This document shows positions 1 through 9,160 of a DNA stretch of 64,000 bases, piece by piece. The notes under the pieces are model-generated. The model was given only the letters and a program-made list of their open reading frames with translations. It was not told the DNA's origin and searched no databases. Where the stretch lies: positions 806,001-870,000 of the forward strand of contig ABHI01000002.1 of the NCBI GenBank assembly GCA_000171875.1, written 5' to 3'. Within the stretch, counting starts at the first letter, position 1. Each line of letters begins with the position of its first letter. The DNA comes from Flavobacteriales bacterium ALC-1 (GTDB taxonomy: Bacteria; Bacteroidota; Bacteroidia; Flavobacteriales; Flavobacteriaceae). A program made the position numbers and the translations under genes.

Positions 1-87
1 CGTTCTAATCCTGGAGTTGTACTCTTAGAAAAAGGAACTGTTGTGAATAAGGCGCATTGGAACGATTTTGATGATATAGAACTGTAA
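1..87 (+). CDS. C-terminal end of a DoxX/thioredoxin-like membrane protein (partial)
   Basis: An open frame enters from the left edge and ends at TAA 85-87, leaving 28 codons. The tail contains a hydrophobic strand with PGVVLLEKGTVV followed by HWNDFDDIEL. This resembles the thioredoxin-fold end of BT_3928-type DoxX proteins, which I recall lying just upstream of tpiA in Bacteroidota. That identity is inference from a short tail and from context. The next gene starts 1 nt after the stop, so the two are probably co-transcribed. Confidence 0.45.
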   Translation, partial: RSNPGVVLLEKGTVVNKAHWNDFDDIEL

Positions 88-88
88 T

Positions 89-1165
89 GTGATAAGATAC
101 TTTTTAAATAAAATCTTTTACGCTTTTATCACCTTAATAGGTGTTATCACAGTTATCTTTTTTTTGTTTACAATACTACCTGGTGATCCAGCCAAAATGA
201 TGCTAGGGCAAAACCAAACTGCCGAACAAGTAAAAGCTGTAAAGCAGAAATATGGTTTCGATAAACCTCTTGGTACACAGTTTTTATATTATTTAAATGA
301 TTTGTCACCAATTTCGTTTCATTCTAATATACCAAAAGATTACACCTATTTAAGTAAAAGCAAATACACTGCAACAGAATTGTTTACAATAGGAAATACA
401 ACAACTGTTATAAAAGCACCATACTTAAGGGAGTCGTTTACCAAACAAGGAAAAAAAGTAACTGAAGTTATTGGTGAGACTATTCCTAATACGTTTGTTT
501 TGGCAATCTCAGCAATAGTTATCGCCATAATTCTTGGTATTATTTTTGGCATTATTTCAGCACTTTATAAAGATACTTGGATGGATAAAACCATTCAAAT
601 TCTAAGCACATTTGGCATGAGTGTACCTTCTTTTTTTAGTGCTATTTTATTTGCTTGGCTATTTGGATTTGTATTACATAAATACACCAACTTAGAAATG
701 ACAGGTAGCTTATACGAGCTTGATGATTTTGGGGAAAAGATGATCATTAAATGGAAGAACTTAATCCTACCAGCCATTGTTTTAGGTATTCGACCTTTGG
801 CTGTTGTGATCCAGTTAATGCGTAATTCACTACTCGAAGTTTTAAATCAAGATTATATAAGAACAGCTAGGGCAAAAGGGCTGAGCGAATTTCAAGTCAT
901 TAAAAAACATGCGGTTAAAAACGCCTTAAACCCTGTAGTAACCGCTATTTCTGGTTGGTTTGCTTCCATGTTAGCAGGTGCTGTTTTTGTAGAGTATATC
1001 TTTGGATGGAATGGCTTAGGAAAAGAAATTGTAAATGCTCTAAATACTTTAGATTTACCAGTTATTATGGGTGCTGTATTAGTGATTGCTATTATCTTTA
1101 TTACCATAAATATCTTTGTGGATATTATTTATGCTTGGCTTGATCCGAGAGTAAAACTCTCTTAG
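89..1165 (+). CDS. ABC transporter permease, DppB/OppB type
   Basis: Predicted inner-membrane permease of a binding-protein-dependent transporter (358 aa, usual length for the family plus an insert). Residues 8-28 form the first membrane helix, residues about 30-130 are a polar external insert, and five further hydrophobic segments follow. The cytoplasmic EAA loop is visible at about residues 258-285 (RTARAKGLSEFQVIKKHA), the contact site for the ATPase. The start is GTG at 89; the first in-frame ATG lies inside the conserved region, so GTG is the only sensible choice. No ATPase or binding protein is nearby, so the substrate is unknown; oligopeptide or nickel are typical of the family. It follows the upstream gene by one base. 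Confidence 0.85.
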   Translation: MIRYFLNKIFYAFITLIGVITVIFFLFTILPGDPAKMMLGQNQTAEQVKAVKQKYGFDKPLGTQFLYYLNDLSPISFHSNIPKDYTYLSKSKYTATELFTIGNTTTVIKAPYLRESFTKQGKKVTEVIGETIPNTFVLAISAIVIAIILGIIFGIISALYKDTWMDKTIQILSTFGMSVPSFFSAILFAWLFGFVLHKYTNLEMTGSLYELDDFGEKMIIKWKNLILPAIVLGIRPLAVVIQLMRNSLLEVLNQDYIRTARAKGLSEFQVIKKHAVKNALNPVVTAISGWFASMLAGAVFVEYIFGWNGLGKEIVNALNTLDLPVIMGAVLVIAIIFITINIFVDIIYAWLDPRVKLS

Positions 1166-1335
1166 TTTTTGGGTTCATTAATCAAATGTCTAATGAGATT
1201 TACTGACACATATTCTACAACGATTTCGCAACAATTCCTTTCTATGATAACCTAAGATTGGCTTTTTGCTTATTTTTGTTGTTCAAATTTAATCAATACA
1301 ATAGCTTCAATTTTTAGAAGTATAAACATAGCATT

Positions 1336-2094
1336 ATGAGAAAAAATATCGTAGCAGGAAACTGGAAAATGAATAATGATTTAAAAGCCACAAGAAAATT
1401 GGTGAAACAAATCAGAAAATCAATAAAGGATTCGGATTTAAAGAATACTAGAGTTATCGTTGCTCCTACTTTTGTTAACCTTGTTACAGCTGTGAAACGT
1501 GCTAAAAAATCTAAGATTGAGGTTGCGGCTCAAAATATGCATCAAGCAACAAGTGGGGCATTTACAGGTGAAATATCTGCAGATATGTTAAAGAGTGTAG
1601 GTGTTAAAACTGTTATTTTAGGACATTCAGAAAGACGTGCTTATTTTGGTGAAACCGATGCATTGTTAGCAGAAAAAGTAAATACAGCTTTAGCAAATAA
1701 CTTAGAAGTAATTTTCTGTTTTGGAGAAGAATTAGCAGATAGAAAAGCTGGAAATGAAGAAGCTGTTGTTGGAGGGCAAATTAAAAATGCTTTATTTCAT
1801 CTAGAAGCAGATGCTTTTAAAAATATCGTTTTAGCCTACGAGCCTGTTTGGGCAATTGGTACAGGTGAAACTGCTAGTCCAGAACAAGCGCAAGACATGC
1901 ATGCATTTATTAGAGAAACATTAGCAGACAAATATGGAAAAGACGTAGCAGATTCTGTTTCTATTCTATATGGGGGTAGTGTTAAGCCAGCAAATGCTAA
2001 AGAGATTTTTGGTAAGCCAGATGTAGATGGTGGTCTTATTGGGGGTGCAGCATTAAATGCTAAAGACTTTCACGCGATAATAAACGCATTTTAG
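1336..2094 (+). CDS. tpiA: triosephosphate isomerase
   Basis: Interconverts dihydroxyacetone phosphate and glyceraldehyde 3-phosphate in glycolysis and gluconeogenesis. The 252-aa protein has the full set of catalytic residues: Lys11 in GNWKMN, His97 in LGHSERR and Glu169 in AYEPVWAIGTG, with the phosphate-gripping GGS and GGA loops near the C terminus (YGGSVKP, IGGAAL). Length is normal for a bacterial TPI. A TATTTTTG box at 1271-1278 fits the Bacteroidota -7 promoter element (no good -33 element seen), and a strong hairpin follows the stop. The prmA and clpS genes further down are, from memory, common neighbours in this family; here a regulatory gene set is inserted between them. Confidence 0.97.
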   Translation: MRKNIVAGNWKMNNDLKATRKLVKQIRKSIKDSDLKNTRVIVAPTFVNLVTAVKRAKKSKIEVAAQNMHQATSGAFTGEISADMLKSVGVKTVILGHSERRAYFGETDALLAEKVNTALANNLEVIFCFGEELADRKAGNEEAVVGGQIKNALFHLEADAFKNIVLAYEPVWAIGTGETASPEQAQDMHAFIRETLADKYGKDVADSVSILYGGSVKPANAKEIFGKPDVDGGLIGGAALNAKDFHAIINAF

Positions 2095-2117
2095 AAAAAT
2101 ATAGTAGTATTTTATTT

Positions 2118-2168
2118 TTAAGGGTATTCCCTGAGTTTTTAATCTCAGTGAATACCCTTAAGTTTTTT
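2118..2168 (+). terminator. intrinsic terminator after tpiA
   Basis: The arm at 2118-2135 pairs with 2144-2161 with one mismatch and an 8-nt loop, followed by a T-run (2163-2169). The stem contains AGGGTATTCCCT, which may double as a regulator site for the gene at 2227. Confidence 0.8.
2121..2132. promoter_or_regulatory. candidate response-regulator operator (copy 1)
   Basis: AGGGTATTCCCT lies 95 nt upstream of the outer-membrane protein start. The near-identical AGGGTATACCCT lies 79 nt upstream of the secreted repeat protein at 5747. The two sites flank a TPR kinase/NarL regulator pair, so they may be its operators. Copy 1 is inside the tpiA terminator stem, which is a competing explanation. 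Confidence 0.35.
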
Positions 2169-2226
2169 TATAATAGTGGATTTAACTTGCAACTAGTTAT
2201 TAATCAGTTAATTTAAATTCACAGTT

Positions 2227-2925
2227 ATGAAGAATCACAAGCAAATTTTAATGCGACATGTTGCAAATAATTCATGTAAAATAGAAGGTGAAAAGGAAGA
2301 AAAAAACTTTAGTTTTAAAACGGTTCTTTCCACATTAGTAATGATGTTTCTACTAACATCTATAGTTAGTAGTCAGACGTTAAAAATTACAGGTGGTGCT
2401 AATCTAATGAGTATAGATTCAGCATTTGATTTACCGACTGACAATAATCCTAACGATAATACAGATTTGCCAGCAAGATCGGCAGTTGTAAATGGTGAAA
2501 ATGCAACTGATGGGTTAACATTGGGCTCTGTAGATGGCATTAGCAACGAAACTGGTTTTTATTTAGGATTAGCACTTACAGATATATCGCTGTTTAGCGA
2601 TTTCGAATTCCAGCCAGAAGTAAGATTTGTAGGAGTTAAAGACTTTAATCAAATCCAAGTACCAATACTTTTAAAGTATAATATCTCTGAAAAGTTTCAT
2701 GCTGTTGCAGGCCCAAATTTGGCTTTCTTATTAGATACAGGTGATGGTATTAAGTCATTCAATTTTGCACTGGACTTAGGTGTATCGTATAATATTTCAG
2801 ATAAAATTGCTCTAGATGCAAGGTACGATTGGGGACAAACTAATCTTTTAGAAAATGGGGATAGCGATAATTATATTAAAATAAACAATATTCAATTTGG
2901 TGTTGTCTATCGTTTTGGAAAATAA
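2227..2925 (+). CDS. outer-membrane beta-barrel protein
   Basis: A 232-aa predicted exported barrel protein. A hydrophobic stretch at about residues 35-50 ending in SSQ looks like a signal peptide, but about 34 polar residues precede it. Either this is an unusually long signal region or the true start is internal; no better in-frame ATG leaves a full signal peptide. The mature part has alternating strands (FQPEVRF, VPILLKYNI, FNFALDLGVSYNI, ALDARYDWG) and ends in an aromatic strand (IQFGVVYRFGK), typical of eight-stranded barrels of the OMP_b-brl family. It precedes a histidine kinase/response regulator pair and follows a possible operator, so it may be a target of that system. Function unknown. 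Confidence 0.75.
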   Translation: MKNHKQILMRHVANNSCKIEGEKEEKNFSFKTVLSTLVMMFLLTSIVSSQTLKITGGANLMSIDSAFDLPTDNNPNDNTDLPARSAVVNGENATDGLTLGSVDGISNETGFYLGLALTDISLFSDFEFQPEVRFVGVKDFNQIQVPILLKYNISEKFHAVAGPNLAFLLDTGDGIKSFNFALDLGVSYNISDKIALDARYDWGQTNLLENGDSDNYIKINNIQFGVVYRFGK

Positions 2926-2946
2926 TTAGATCTAAAAAAATAAAAG

Positions 2947-2997
2947 ATGAAAACTTTAAAACGTGAAATTGAAGAAATTAAAGCACTTTTAAGGTAA
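2947..2997 (+). CDS. possible 16-codon peptide MKTLKREIEEIKALLR
   Basis: A short ATG-to-TAA frame 21 nt after the barrel gene encodes a charged amphipathic helix. It could be a genuine micropeptide, or a leftover of a C-terminal coiled coil. No start signal can be judged in this phylum, so support is weak. Confidence 0.2.
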   Translation: MKTLKREIEEIKALLR

Positions 2998-3040
2998 GAC
3001 TAAGATTATTAATTAAATTAGAGCATAAATCAGAATTATT

Positions 3041-4960
3041 TTGAGGCACTTAACACTCCTTCTGTTACTATTCATTTCAAATTCAGCGGCACAATCGCAA
3101 AAGAAAATTGATAGTATGTACCAAGTTGTAAAAGAAGGCGAAAATGATACTATTGTCGCAAATACGTATTATGAGTTAGCATGGTCTTTAAAGTTAAAAG
3201 ATTTACCTGTTGCTAAATCTCATATGGATTCTGCAATGCTGCTTTATGAACATTTAAAGTTGCCAAGAAAAATTGCACTAGGTAATTTTCAATATTCAGT
3301 ATTACATAGAATTTCCGGTGATTATAATTTGGCTATTGAGCGTTTAACTAAATATCAAAACTATGTAGAGAAAGTAAAAGATACAGGGAACTTAACTTAT
3401 GCTTTTTATGAAAAAGGCGTAATCTATTCACAAAAAGGAGATTTGCAAACTAGTCTAGAAGAGTTTTATAAAGCTAATGCATTAGCCGAAGCTACTAATA
3501 ATTTAGAAATGGCTGGAACAACTCTAAATAGTATTGGTATAGTGTACAATGATTTAGAGAAGTATGAGGAGGCGATAGAAGCATTTAAAAAAGTATTAGT
3601 TATTTATGGTGAATTAGGAATTAAAACTGAGCATTTAGGTGATGTATATAATGGATTAGCTTCATCATATAAGTATCAAAAAAAATATAAGGAAGCAGAA
3701 ATATATTTTAATAGAGCACTAGATAATTATAAAGAATTAAATAGCAATTTTGGTGTAGCTATTGCAAATTTTCATAAAGGCTTAATTTATAATGAACAAA
3801 AGCAGTTTAAAAAAGCCTTAACTTTTTTTAGTATAGCCTACGATCTTCAGAAAAGCAATGGTTTTGATTCCGAATTAGTGAAGACCATTTCTAGTTTTTC
3901 CGAAGCACATTTTGAACTAAAAAATTATGAAAAAAGTGAGTTGTTATTAAACGAAGGATTACATCTAGACATTGAAAATAAAATTTCTGCAAAAGATCTT
4001 TATTTTGAATTATACAGAACCAATGAGAAAAAAAGTAATTTTCAAAAAGCACTGAGATTTCACGAACAGTATGTAATCTATAAGGATAGTGTTTATAATG
4101 AAGAAAATATAAAGTCAATCAACCTGCTTCAAAAACAGTTTGAAACTGAAAAGAAAAACAAAGAAATCATTGAGCAAAAGCTTGAGCTTAATGAGCAAGA
4201 AGCTGAAATTCAAAAACAGAATACGCAAATCATTTATATAACAGGAATTGCCTTGTTTTTATTAGTTGCTGGGTTATTAATATGGTTGGTATATCGCCAA
4301 AAACAAAGACGTAAAAATCAAGAAATACTAACTTTAAAACGAGAGTTTCAAATCAAAACGTTAGAATCTTTAATTGAAGGTGAGGAGAAAGAACGTTTTA
4401 GAATAGCTAAGGAGCTTCATGATGGGGTAAATGGCGATTTATCTGCTATAAAATATAAATTGTCGTCACTTCTTGAGGTGAATAATAAAGTCATAAAGGA
4501 AGCTATTACAATGATAGACGACTCATGTGAGCAAGTGAGAGCTATTTCTCATAATTTAGTGCCACCTTCGTTAGAGGATTTTAGTTTAGTAGAGGCTGTC
4601 GAAACCTATTGTGATAATATGAATAGGATTCATCCTCTAGAATTGAGTTTTTTACATATTGGAGATGAAATTTCATTAAGCAAAAAAGCTGAAATTAACA
4701 TCTTTAGGATAATACAAGAGCTGGTAACTAATGCTTTAAAACATGCAAAAGCTTCTGAAATTAGTGTTCAAATTAGCTATCAGAATAAAACCATACAAGT
4801 CACTGTAGAAGATGATGGTGTAGGTTTTATTAAGCAAGAAGTTGAAGGTAAGGGGATTGGGTTAAATAATATAGAATCTAGAATTCAGTATCTTGAAGCT
4901 TCAGTAGATTTTGTATCTAACACTCAAGGGACTTCATATACCTTTGAAATTAATTATTAA
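3041..4960 (+). CDS. TPR-containing sensor histidine kinase
   Basis: A 639-aa sensor kinase. A signal peptide (residues 1-17, ending SAAQ) is followed by about six TPR-like helical repeats (about 40-340), a coiled coil (345-395), one membrane helix (about 400-420), a HisKA_3 dimerisation helix with phosphoacceptor His460 in AKELHDGVNGD, and a HATPase_c domain with the N box (ELVTNALKHA) and G box (DDGVGF). The start is TTG at 3041, because the signal peptide is lost with any later ATG. The partner regulator starts 2 nt after the stop, so the two form an operon. The TPRs are predicted to lie in the periplasm; the stimulus is unknown. Confidence 0.93.
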   Translation: MRHLTLLLLLFISNSAAQSQKKIDSMYQVVKEGENDTIVANTYYELAWSLKLKDLPVAKSHMDSAMLLYEHLKLPRKIALGNFQYSVLHRISGDYNLAIERLTKYQNYVEKVKDTGNLTYAFYEKGVIYSQKGDLQTSLEEFYKANALAEATNNLEMAGTTLNSIGIVYNDLEKYEEAIEAFKKVLVIYGELGIKTEHLGDVYNGLASSYKYQKKYKEAEIYFNRALDNYKELNSNFGVAIANFHKGLIYNEQKQFKKALTFFSIAYDLQKSNGFDSELVKTISSFSEAHFELKNYEKSELLLNEGLHLDIENKISAKDLYFELYRTNEKKSNFQKALRFHEQYVIYKDSVYNEENIKSINLLQKQFETEKKNKEIIEQKLELNEQEAEIQKQNTQIIYITGIALFLLVAGLLIWLVYRQKQRRKNQEILTLKREFQIKTLESLIEGEEKERFRIAKELHDGVNGDLSAIKYKLSSLLEVNNKVIKEAITMIDDSCEQVRAISHNLVPPSLEDFSLVEAVETYCDNMNRIHPLELSFLHIGDEISLSKKAEINIFRIIQELVTNALKHAKASEISVQISYQNKTIQVTVEDDGVGFIKQEVEGKGIGLNNIESRIQYLEASVDFVSNTQGTSYTFEINY

Positions 4961-4961
4961 G

Positions 4962-5597
4962 ATGAGTATTGAAATAGCTATTACTGATGATCATGAATTA
5001 GTTTTGGAGGGCATTAAAAGTATGCTTCAAGACACTAAAGAGGTAGAAGTTGTATCCACTTTTTCTAATGCAAAGCAAACTTTAAAAGGGCTAGATGATT
5101 TAAGTGTTGAGGTATTATTATTGGATATTAATCTCCCAGATACTAATGGTATAGACCTAAGTAAGCAATTGCTAAAAAAATTTCCAGATTTAAAAATAAT
5201 AGCTCTAACTAGTCACGACGATGCATCTTTTGCAAAGCGCATGTTAAAAAATGGTGTTCATGGTTATTTACTTAAAAACACGGATAAAATAGAATTGTTG
5301 AGGGCATTAAAAACTGTTTTGTCTGGTGAGATATATCTTCAAAAGGATATGAGTGACAGGTTGTTGTATCAACGTTCAAAACCTAAAGCTAAAAACGGTC
5401 TTAATATCAAACTTACTAGAAGAGAGCATGAAGTTTTAATAGCTATTTCTGAAGAATTAACCACACAGCAGATATCAGAAAAACTCTTTATAAGTCCTAA
5501 AACTGTTGAAACACATAGATCTAACATTATACTTAAGTTTGGGGCAAAGAATAGTGTAGGCATCATTAAAATGGCTATAGAGAATGGTTTACTGTAA
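4962..5597 (+). CDS. NarL/LuxR-family response regulator
   Basis: DNA-binding response regulator (211 aa) for the kinase just upstream. The receiver domain has the acidic pair D9/D10, phospho-acceptor D55 in LLLDINLPD, the switch threonine in IALTSHDD and the lysine in GYLLKNTDK. The C-terminal LuxR-type helix-turn-helix (about 144-211) carries LTRREHEVL and SPKTVETHRSNI. ATG 4962 is chosen; the longer open frame starting at 4911 lies inside the kinase gene and would add 17 non-homologous residues. Likely targets are the flanking barrel gene (2227) and secreted repeat gene (5747), which share a GGGTATACCC-like motif upstream; this is inference. Confidence 0.95.
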   Translation: MSIEIAITDDHELVLEGIKSMLQDTKEVEVVSTFSNAKQTLKGLDDLSVEVLLLDINLPDTNGIDLSKQLLKKFPDLKIIALTSHDDASFAKRMLKNGVHGYLLKNTDKIELLRALKTVLSGEIYLQKDMSDRLLYQRSKPKAKNGLNIKLTRREHEVLIAISEELTTQQISEKLFISPKTVETHRSNIILKFGAKNSVGIIKMAIENGLL

Positions 5598-5656
5598 GTA
5601 AAGGTTAATATCTCTCAATAAACATATCTCAGGGTTTACATCTATTTTTTTATTTC

Positions 5657-5668
5657 AGGGTATACCCT
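5657..5668. promoter_or_regulatory. candidate response-regulator operator (copy 2)
   Basis: AGGGTATACCCT is a perfect 12-bp palindrome 79 nt before the ATG of the 5747 gene. A weaker half-like copy (AGGGTTTACAT) lies about 25 bp upstream at 5632-5642. It parallels the 2121-2132 site. Confidence 0.45.
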
Positions 5669-5746
5669 TAAAAACGCTTACTCCCTTCATTTTAATTTTA
5701 TAACATCAAATAGTTTCTCTCTTATTAATGTTTAAAAATTAAAACA

Positions 5747-7957
5747 ATGAAAACAATTACTAGTCAAAAAAAACTACGCTTAAGCTTTCTAATATTCATT
5801 CTTGGATTAGCTGGTAGTTATGCGCAAGTCTTTAACGGTGATTTATCGTTAAACTCTCAGTCTGATGTAGATAATTTTAATTATTCTGAGGTCACAGGGA
5901 ATTTAATAATTATAGAAAATTCCATAACACCAATTTCTAATTTAAGTGCTCTCAATACTTTAGTGCATGTAAGCGGCAATTTGCTTATTAACAATAATAC
6001 ACAAATTACAGATTTAAACGGTTTAGACAACTTATCTAATATTAATGGAAATCTAAGTTTTTATGGCAATACCAGTCTTAATAATTTAGATGGTATACAA
6101 AACTTAACAAGTATTGGTGGTAGTGTTACTATTTCTAATAATGATAGTTTAACGTCAATATCAGATTTAGATAGCGTCACATCAAATATCACGAGTGTTA
6201 TAATTTCTGGTAATGATATGTTACAAGACTTAGATGGTTTTAATGGTTTAAGTCAAATAAGTATTAGTTTAACAGTATCGTATAATAATAATTTGCAGAC
6301 TATAAGTGGTTTTACAAACTTACAAACCTCAGAAAGTATAGTTATAAATGCAAATTCAATAAATAGCATTAGTGGTTTTGATAATCTTACAACTATAAAT
6401 GATTATTTAACAATAAGTGACAACATAAACAATCTTAGTTTCTTAGGTCAGTTAAATACTATAGGTGGAGATTTTACATTAGCGAATACATCACTTATTT
6501 CACTTAATGGCCTTACCAATCTTAATAGTGTTGGTGGTATAGCTTTATCTTATAATAATCTACTGCAATCTTTATTAGGTATGGAGAACATTACTAGTTT
6601 ATCTGGCAACCTATATTTGTTTGATAATAATAATATTATGAGTTTATCAGGTTTGGATAGTCTAACCCAGATTACTGAAGGTTTGACGCTTTCTTTTAAC
6701 GATTCACTTACTGATATAAGTGCATTGTCAGGGGCTTTAATAAGTGGCAATATTCTTATTAGTGAAAATGATGCTTTACTCAATTTAAATGGGTTAGATA
6801 ATGTAATTAGTCCGAACTCATTATGGTTAGACAATAACGATTTACTTACAGATATAAGTGGTTTAAGTAATCTCAGTTCTATTACAGATTATTTTATAGT
6901 AGATGATCATAATGCGTTACAAGATTTTACAGGTATAAATAGTTTGGAGACTATAGGAGGATACGTTAGAATTGATGGCAACACAGCTTTGGCATCGTTA
7001 AATGGGATAAATAATTTAACATCTATTGGCTTAGGTATGTCAATCGATCAAAACTATGCCATGACTAGCTTAATTGGTTTAGAATCTCTAAGTTCAATAG
7101 GAGGTGATTTCTACTTAAGAGAATCTGCTCTAGAATCTGTAACTTCTCTTAGCAATCTTAGTACTATTGGTGGTGATTTTACTATTCGTTGCAATGTACT
7201 CCCAGCATTAAATGGGTTGGAAAGTTTGTCAAATATTCCTGGTGCCTTAAATATATCATTTAATAATGCAATTACAGAATTAAGTGGATTAGATAATTTA
7301 GTAAGCATTGGAGGTGAATTAAGGATTGAAAATAATACATCATTAGGTACTTTAACAGGATTAGAAAGTTTAACAACAATAAATGAATGTCTAACAATTA
7401 AAGGAAATGTTTTGTTAAACGATTTAGAAGGTATAAACAATGTAACTTCAATAGGAAGTTGTTTTGTGGGTGTTGAAGGACGTTCTGTCAACAGTTTTAA
7501 TAATGTAGCTATTACTATTGGTGGATTATATGAATATGAAGGTAATGGAAGTTTATATGATTTTTGCTCAATTTCTGCCTTAGTAGCAAGTGCCCAAGTG
7601 TCAGAAAATGAGTTAATAATTAGCCAAAATTTATATAACCCAACATATACTGAGGTACAAGGCAGTAATACTTGTGCAGATGCTTCGCTTTCAATCAATG
7701 AAGAATTAATAAAAAAAATAAATGTTTACCCTAACCCAGTTAGTGATAACTTATATATTGATCTTTCTGGAAATGAAAGTTTTAATATAAATAATATTAA
7801 TTTTGAAATTTATGATATAACAGGTAAGCTAGTTATTAGCTATAGTAATCTCCAACAACTTAAAATAAATCTTAGAACACTAAGTAAAGGAATGTATTTC
7901 TACATTTTAAGAGATGTAAATTCAATCATTAAAAACGGAAAGCTAATAAAGGATTAA
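5747..7957 (+). CDS. secreted repeat protein with T9SS sorting domain
   Basis: A 736-aa exported protein. The signal peptide (1-27, ending GSYAQ) is followed by a long solenoid of roughly 22-24-aa units of the form L.GL.NL.SIGG.L.I..N..L (about 45-600). These resemble leucine-rich or receptor-L-domain repeats common in Bacteroidota surface proteins. The C-terminal 80 residues are a type A T9SS sorting domain (INVYPNPVSDNLYI, GMYFYILRD, GKLIKD), so the protein should be secreted or attached outside the outer membrane. It sits directly downstream of the kinase/regulator pair behind a palindrome and has its own terminator. The ligand or role is unknown. Confidence 0.88.
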   Translation: MKTITSQKKLRLSFLIFILGLAGSYAQVFNGDLSLNSQSDVDNFNYSEVTGNLIIIENSITPISNLSALNTLVHVSGNLLINNNTQITDLNGLDNLSNINGNLSFYGNTSLNNLDGIQNLTSIGGSVTISNNDSLTSISDLDSVTSNITSVIISGNDMLQDLDGFNGLSQISISLTVSYNNNLQTISGFTNLQTSESIVINANSINSISGFDNLTTINDYLTISDNINNLSFLGQLNTIGGDFTLANTSLISLNGLTNLNSVGGIALSYNNLLQSLLGMENITSLSGNLYLFDNNNIMSLSGLDSLTQITEGLTLSFNDSLTDISALSGALISGNILISENDALLNLNGLDNVISPNSLWLDNNDLLTDISGLSNLSSITDYFIVDDHNALQDFTGINSLETIGGYVRIDGNTALASLNGINNLTSIGLGMSIDQNYAMTSLIGLESLSSIGGDFYLRESALESVTSLSNLSTIGGDFTIRCNVLPALNGLESLSNIPGALNISFNNAITELSGLDNLVSIGGELRIENNTSLGTLTGLESLTTINECLTIKGNVLLNDLEGINNVTSIGSCFVGVEGRSVNSFNNVAITIGGLYEYEGNGSLYDFCSISALVASAQVSENELIISQNLYNPTYTEVQGSNTCADASLSINEELIKKINVYPNPVSDNLYIDLSGNESFNINNINFEIYDITGKLVISYSNLQQLKINLRTLSKGMYFYILRDVNSIIKNGKLIKD

Positions 7958-7985
7958 TTCATTGAGTATGTCTTTTTAAATTTGT

Positions 7986-8014
7986 AGTCCATAAGGTAAA
8001 CTTATGGACTATTT
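7986..8014 (+). terminator. terminator after the secreted repeat gene
   Basis: AGTCCATAAG (7986-7995) and CTTATGGACT (8001-8010) form a perfect 10-bp stem with a 5-nt loop, then a modest T-rich tail. Confidence 0.65.
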
Positions 8015-8075
8015 GTTATAAAAAACGGATGCTCTAACAATTAAGTTATCTTTATCCCCAATTATTAAGGATAAA

Positions 8076-8915
8076 ATGACTAATAGCATCTACATAGGTT
8101 ATAATTTTAAAGTAGAACCACTTCAACCAGCAACTGAGATATTAATTGCCGAATTGGGTTATGCAGGCTTTGAGAGTTTTGTTGAAAACGAGACAGGAGT
8201 TACTGCATATATTCAAAAAGAGGAATGGGATGCCAATATTCTTGATGATATCTATATTTTGAGTTCTTCTGAATTTAAAATTTCTTATGATTTCAATGTA
8301 ATAGAACAAACGAATTGGAACGCAGAGTGGGAAAAGAATTTTAAACCTATAGTTGTAGATGATTTAGTAACAGTTCGTGCTCCCTTTCATGTAAAACCAA
8401 ATACCAAATACGATTTAATCATAGAGCCAAAAATGAGTTTTGGTACAGGTCATCATGAAACTACACATATGATGATTCAACATATTTTAGAAAATGATTT
8501 TAAAAATAAATCAGTTTTAGATATGGGATGTGGTACTGGAGTTTTGGCCATTTTAGCAGAAAAAGTTGGAGCTACAAAAATAGATGCTATTGATATAGAC
8601 AATTGGTGTTATCTTAATAGTTTAGAAAATGTAGAACGAAATAATTGTGATAACATTTCTGTATTTCAGGGTGATAGTTCACTTCTTAATGATCAAAAAT
8701 ACGATGTCATTATTGCTAATATCAATCGCAATATTTTGCTTCAAGATATCCCAACTTATACTAAATGCTTAAATGAAAAAGGGATGCTTTTTTTAAGTGG
8801 TTTTTATGAAGAAGATTTAGACATTATTAAAACCAAATGTTTTGATAGTGGACTTGTTTTTAATGATAAAACACTAAAAAATAGATGGCTGTCTGCAAAA
8901 TTTGATATTAAGTAA
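8076..8915 (+). CDS. prmA: ribosomal protein L11 methyltransferase
   Basis: SAM-dependent methyltransferase that trimethylates ribosomal protein L11. The 279-aa protein has the PrmA N-terminal domain followed by the catalytic part: MSFGTGHHETTHMMI (about 124-138), SAM motif I DMGCGTGVLAILA (about 149-161), an acidic residue after beta2 (IDAIDID) and the IIANINRNIL motif corresponding to the family's VANI. Length is slightly short of the E. coli enzyme, as is usual in Bacteroidota. Single gene between two hairpins or gaps. Confidence 0.96.
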   Translation: MTNSIYIGYNFKVEPLQPATEILIAELGYAGFESFVENETGVTAYIQKEEWDANILDDIYILSSSEFKISYDFNVIEQTNWNAEWEKNFKPIVVDDLVTVRAPFHVKPNTKYDLIIEPKMSFGTGHHETTHMMIQHILENDFKNKSVLDMGCGTGVLAILAEKVGATKIDAIDIDNWCYLNSLENVERNNCDNISVFQGDSSLLNDQKYDVIIANINRNILLQDIPTYTKCLNEKGMLFLSGFYEEDLDIIKTKCFDSGLVFNDKTLKNRWLSAKFDIK

Positions 8916-9160
8916 TCTTCAGTATTGACTCAATGATAATAAGAAATTCATAATTTATTATGTTAATTTAACATAATAAAACTAAAATATGCGGTTTTCC
9001 CGTAATTCAAACTTATTATTTCAACGTATATTTGATGTAAATAATATTATTTTAATTGTAGTGATTTTGTGTTGATATTTATCCAGATATTAACCTAGAA
9101 CGACCTACGCTTTTGTTTACGTAAACGATTTAAACAAAACAATAATTTAACACAATTAAA
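8916..9160. promoter_or_regulatory. 245-nt upstream region with TATATTTG box and palindrome
   Basis: The gap before the metalloprotease gene has a TATATTTG -7-like box (9027-9034) and a perfect 12-bp palindrome GTTTACGTAAAC at 9115-9126, 34 nt before the ATG. The palindrome position suits an operator, but no cognate regulator is evident. No ORF worth reporting was seen. Confidence 0.35.

Noticed and set aside
7111..7698. 195-aa minus-strand open frame
   Set aside because: Antisense of the repeat region of the T9SS protein; repetitive because that gene is.
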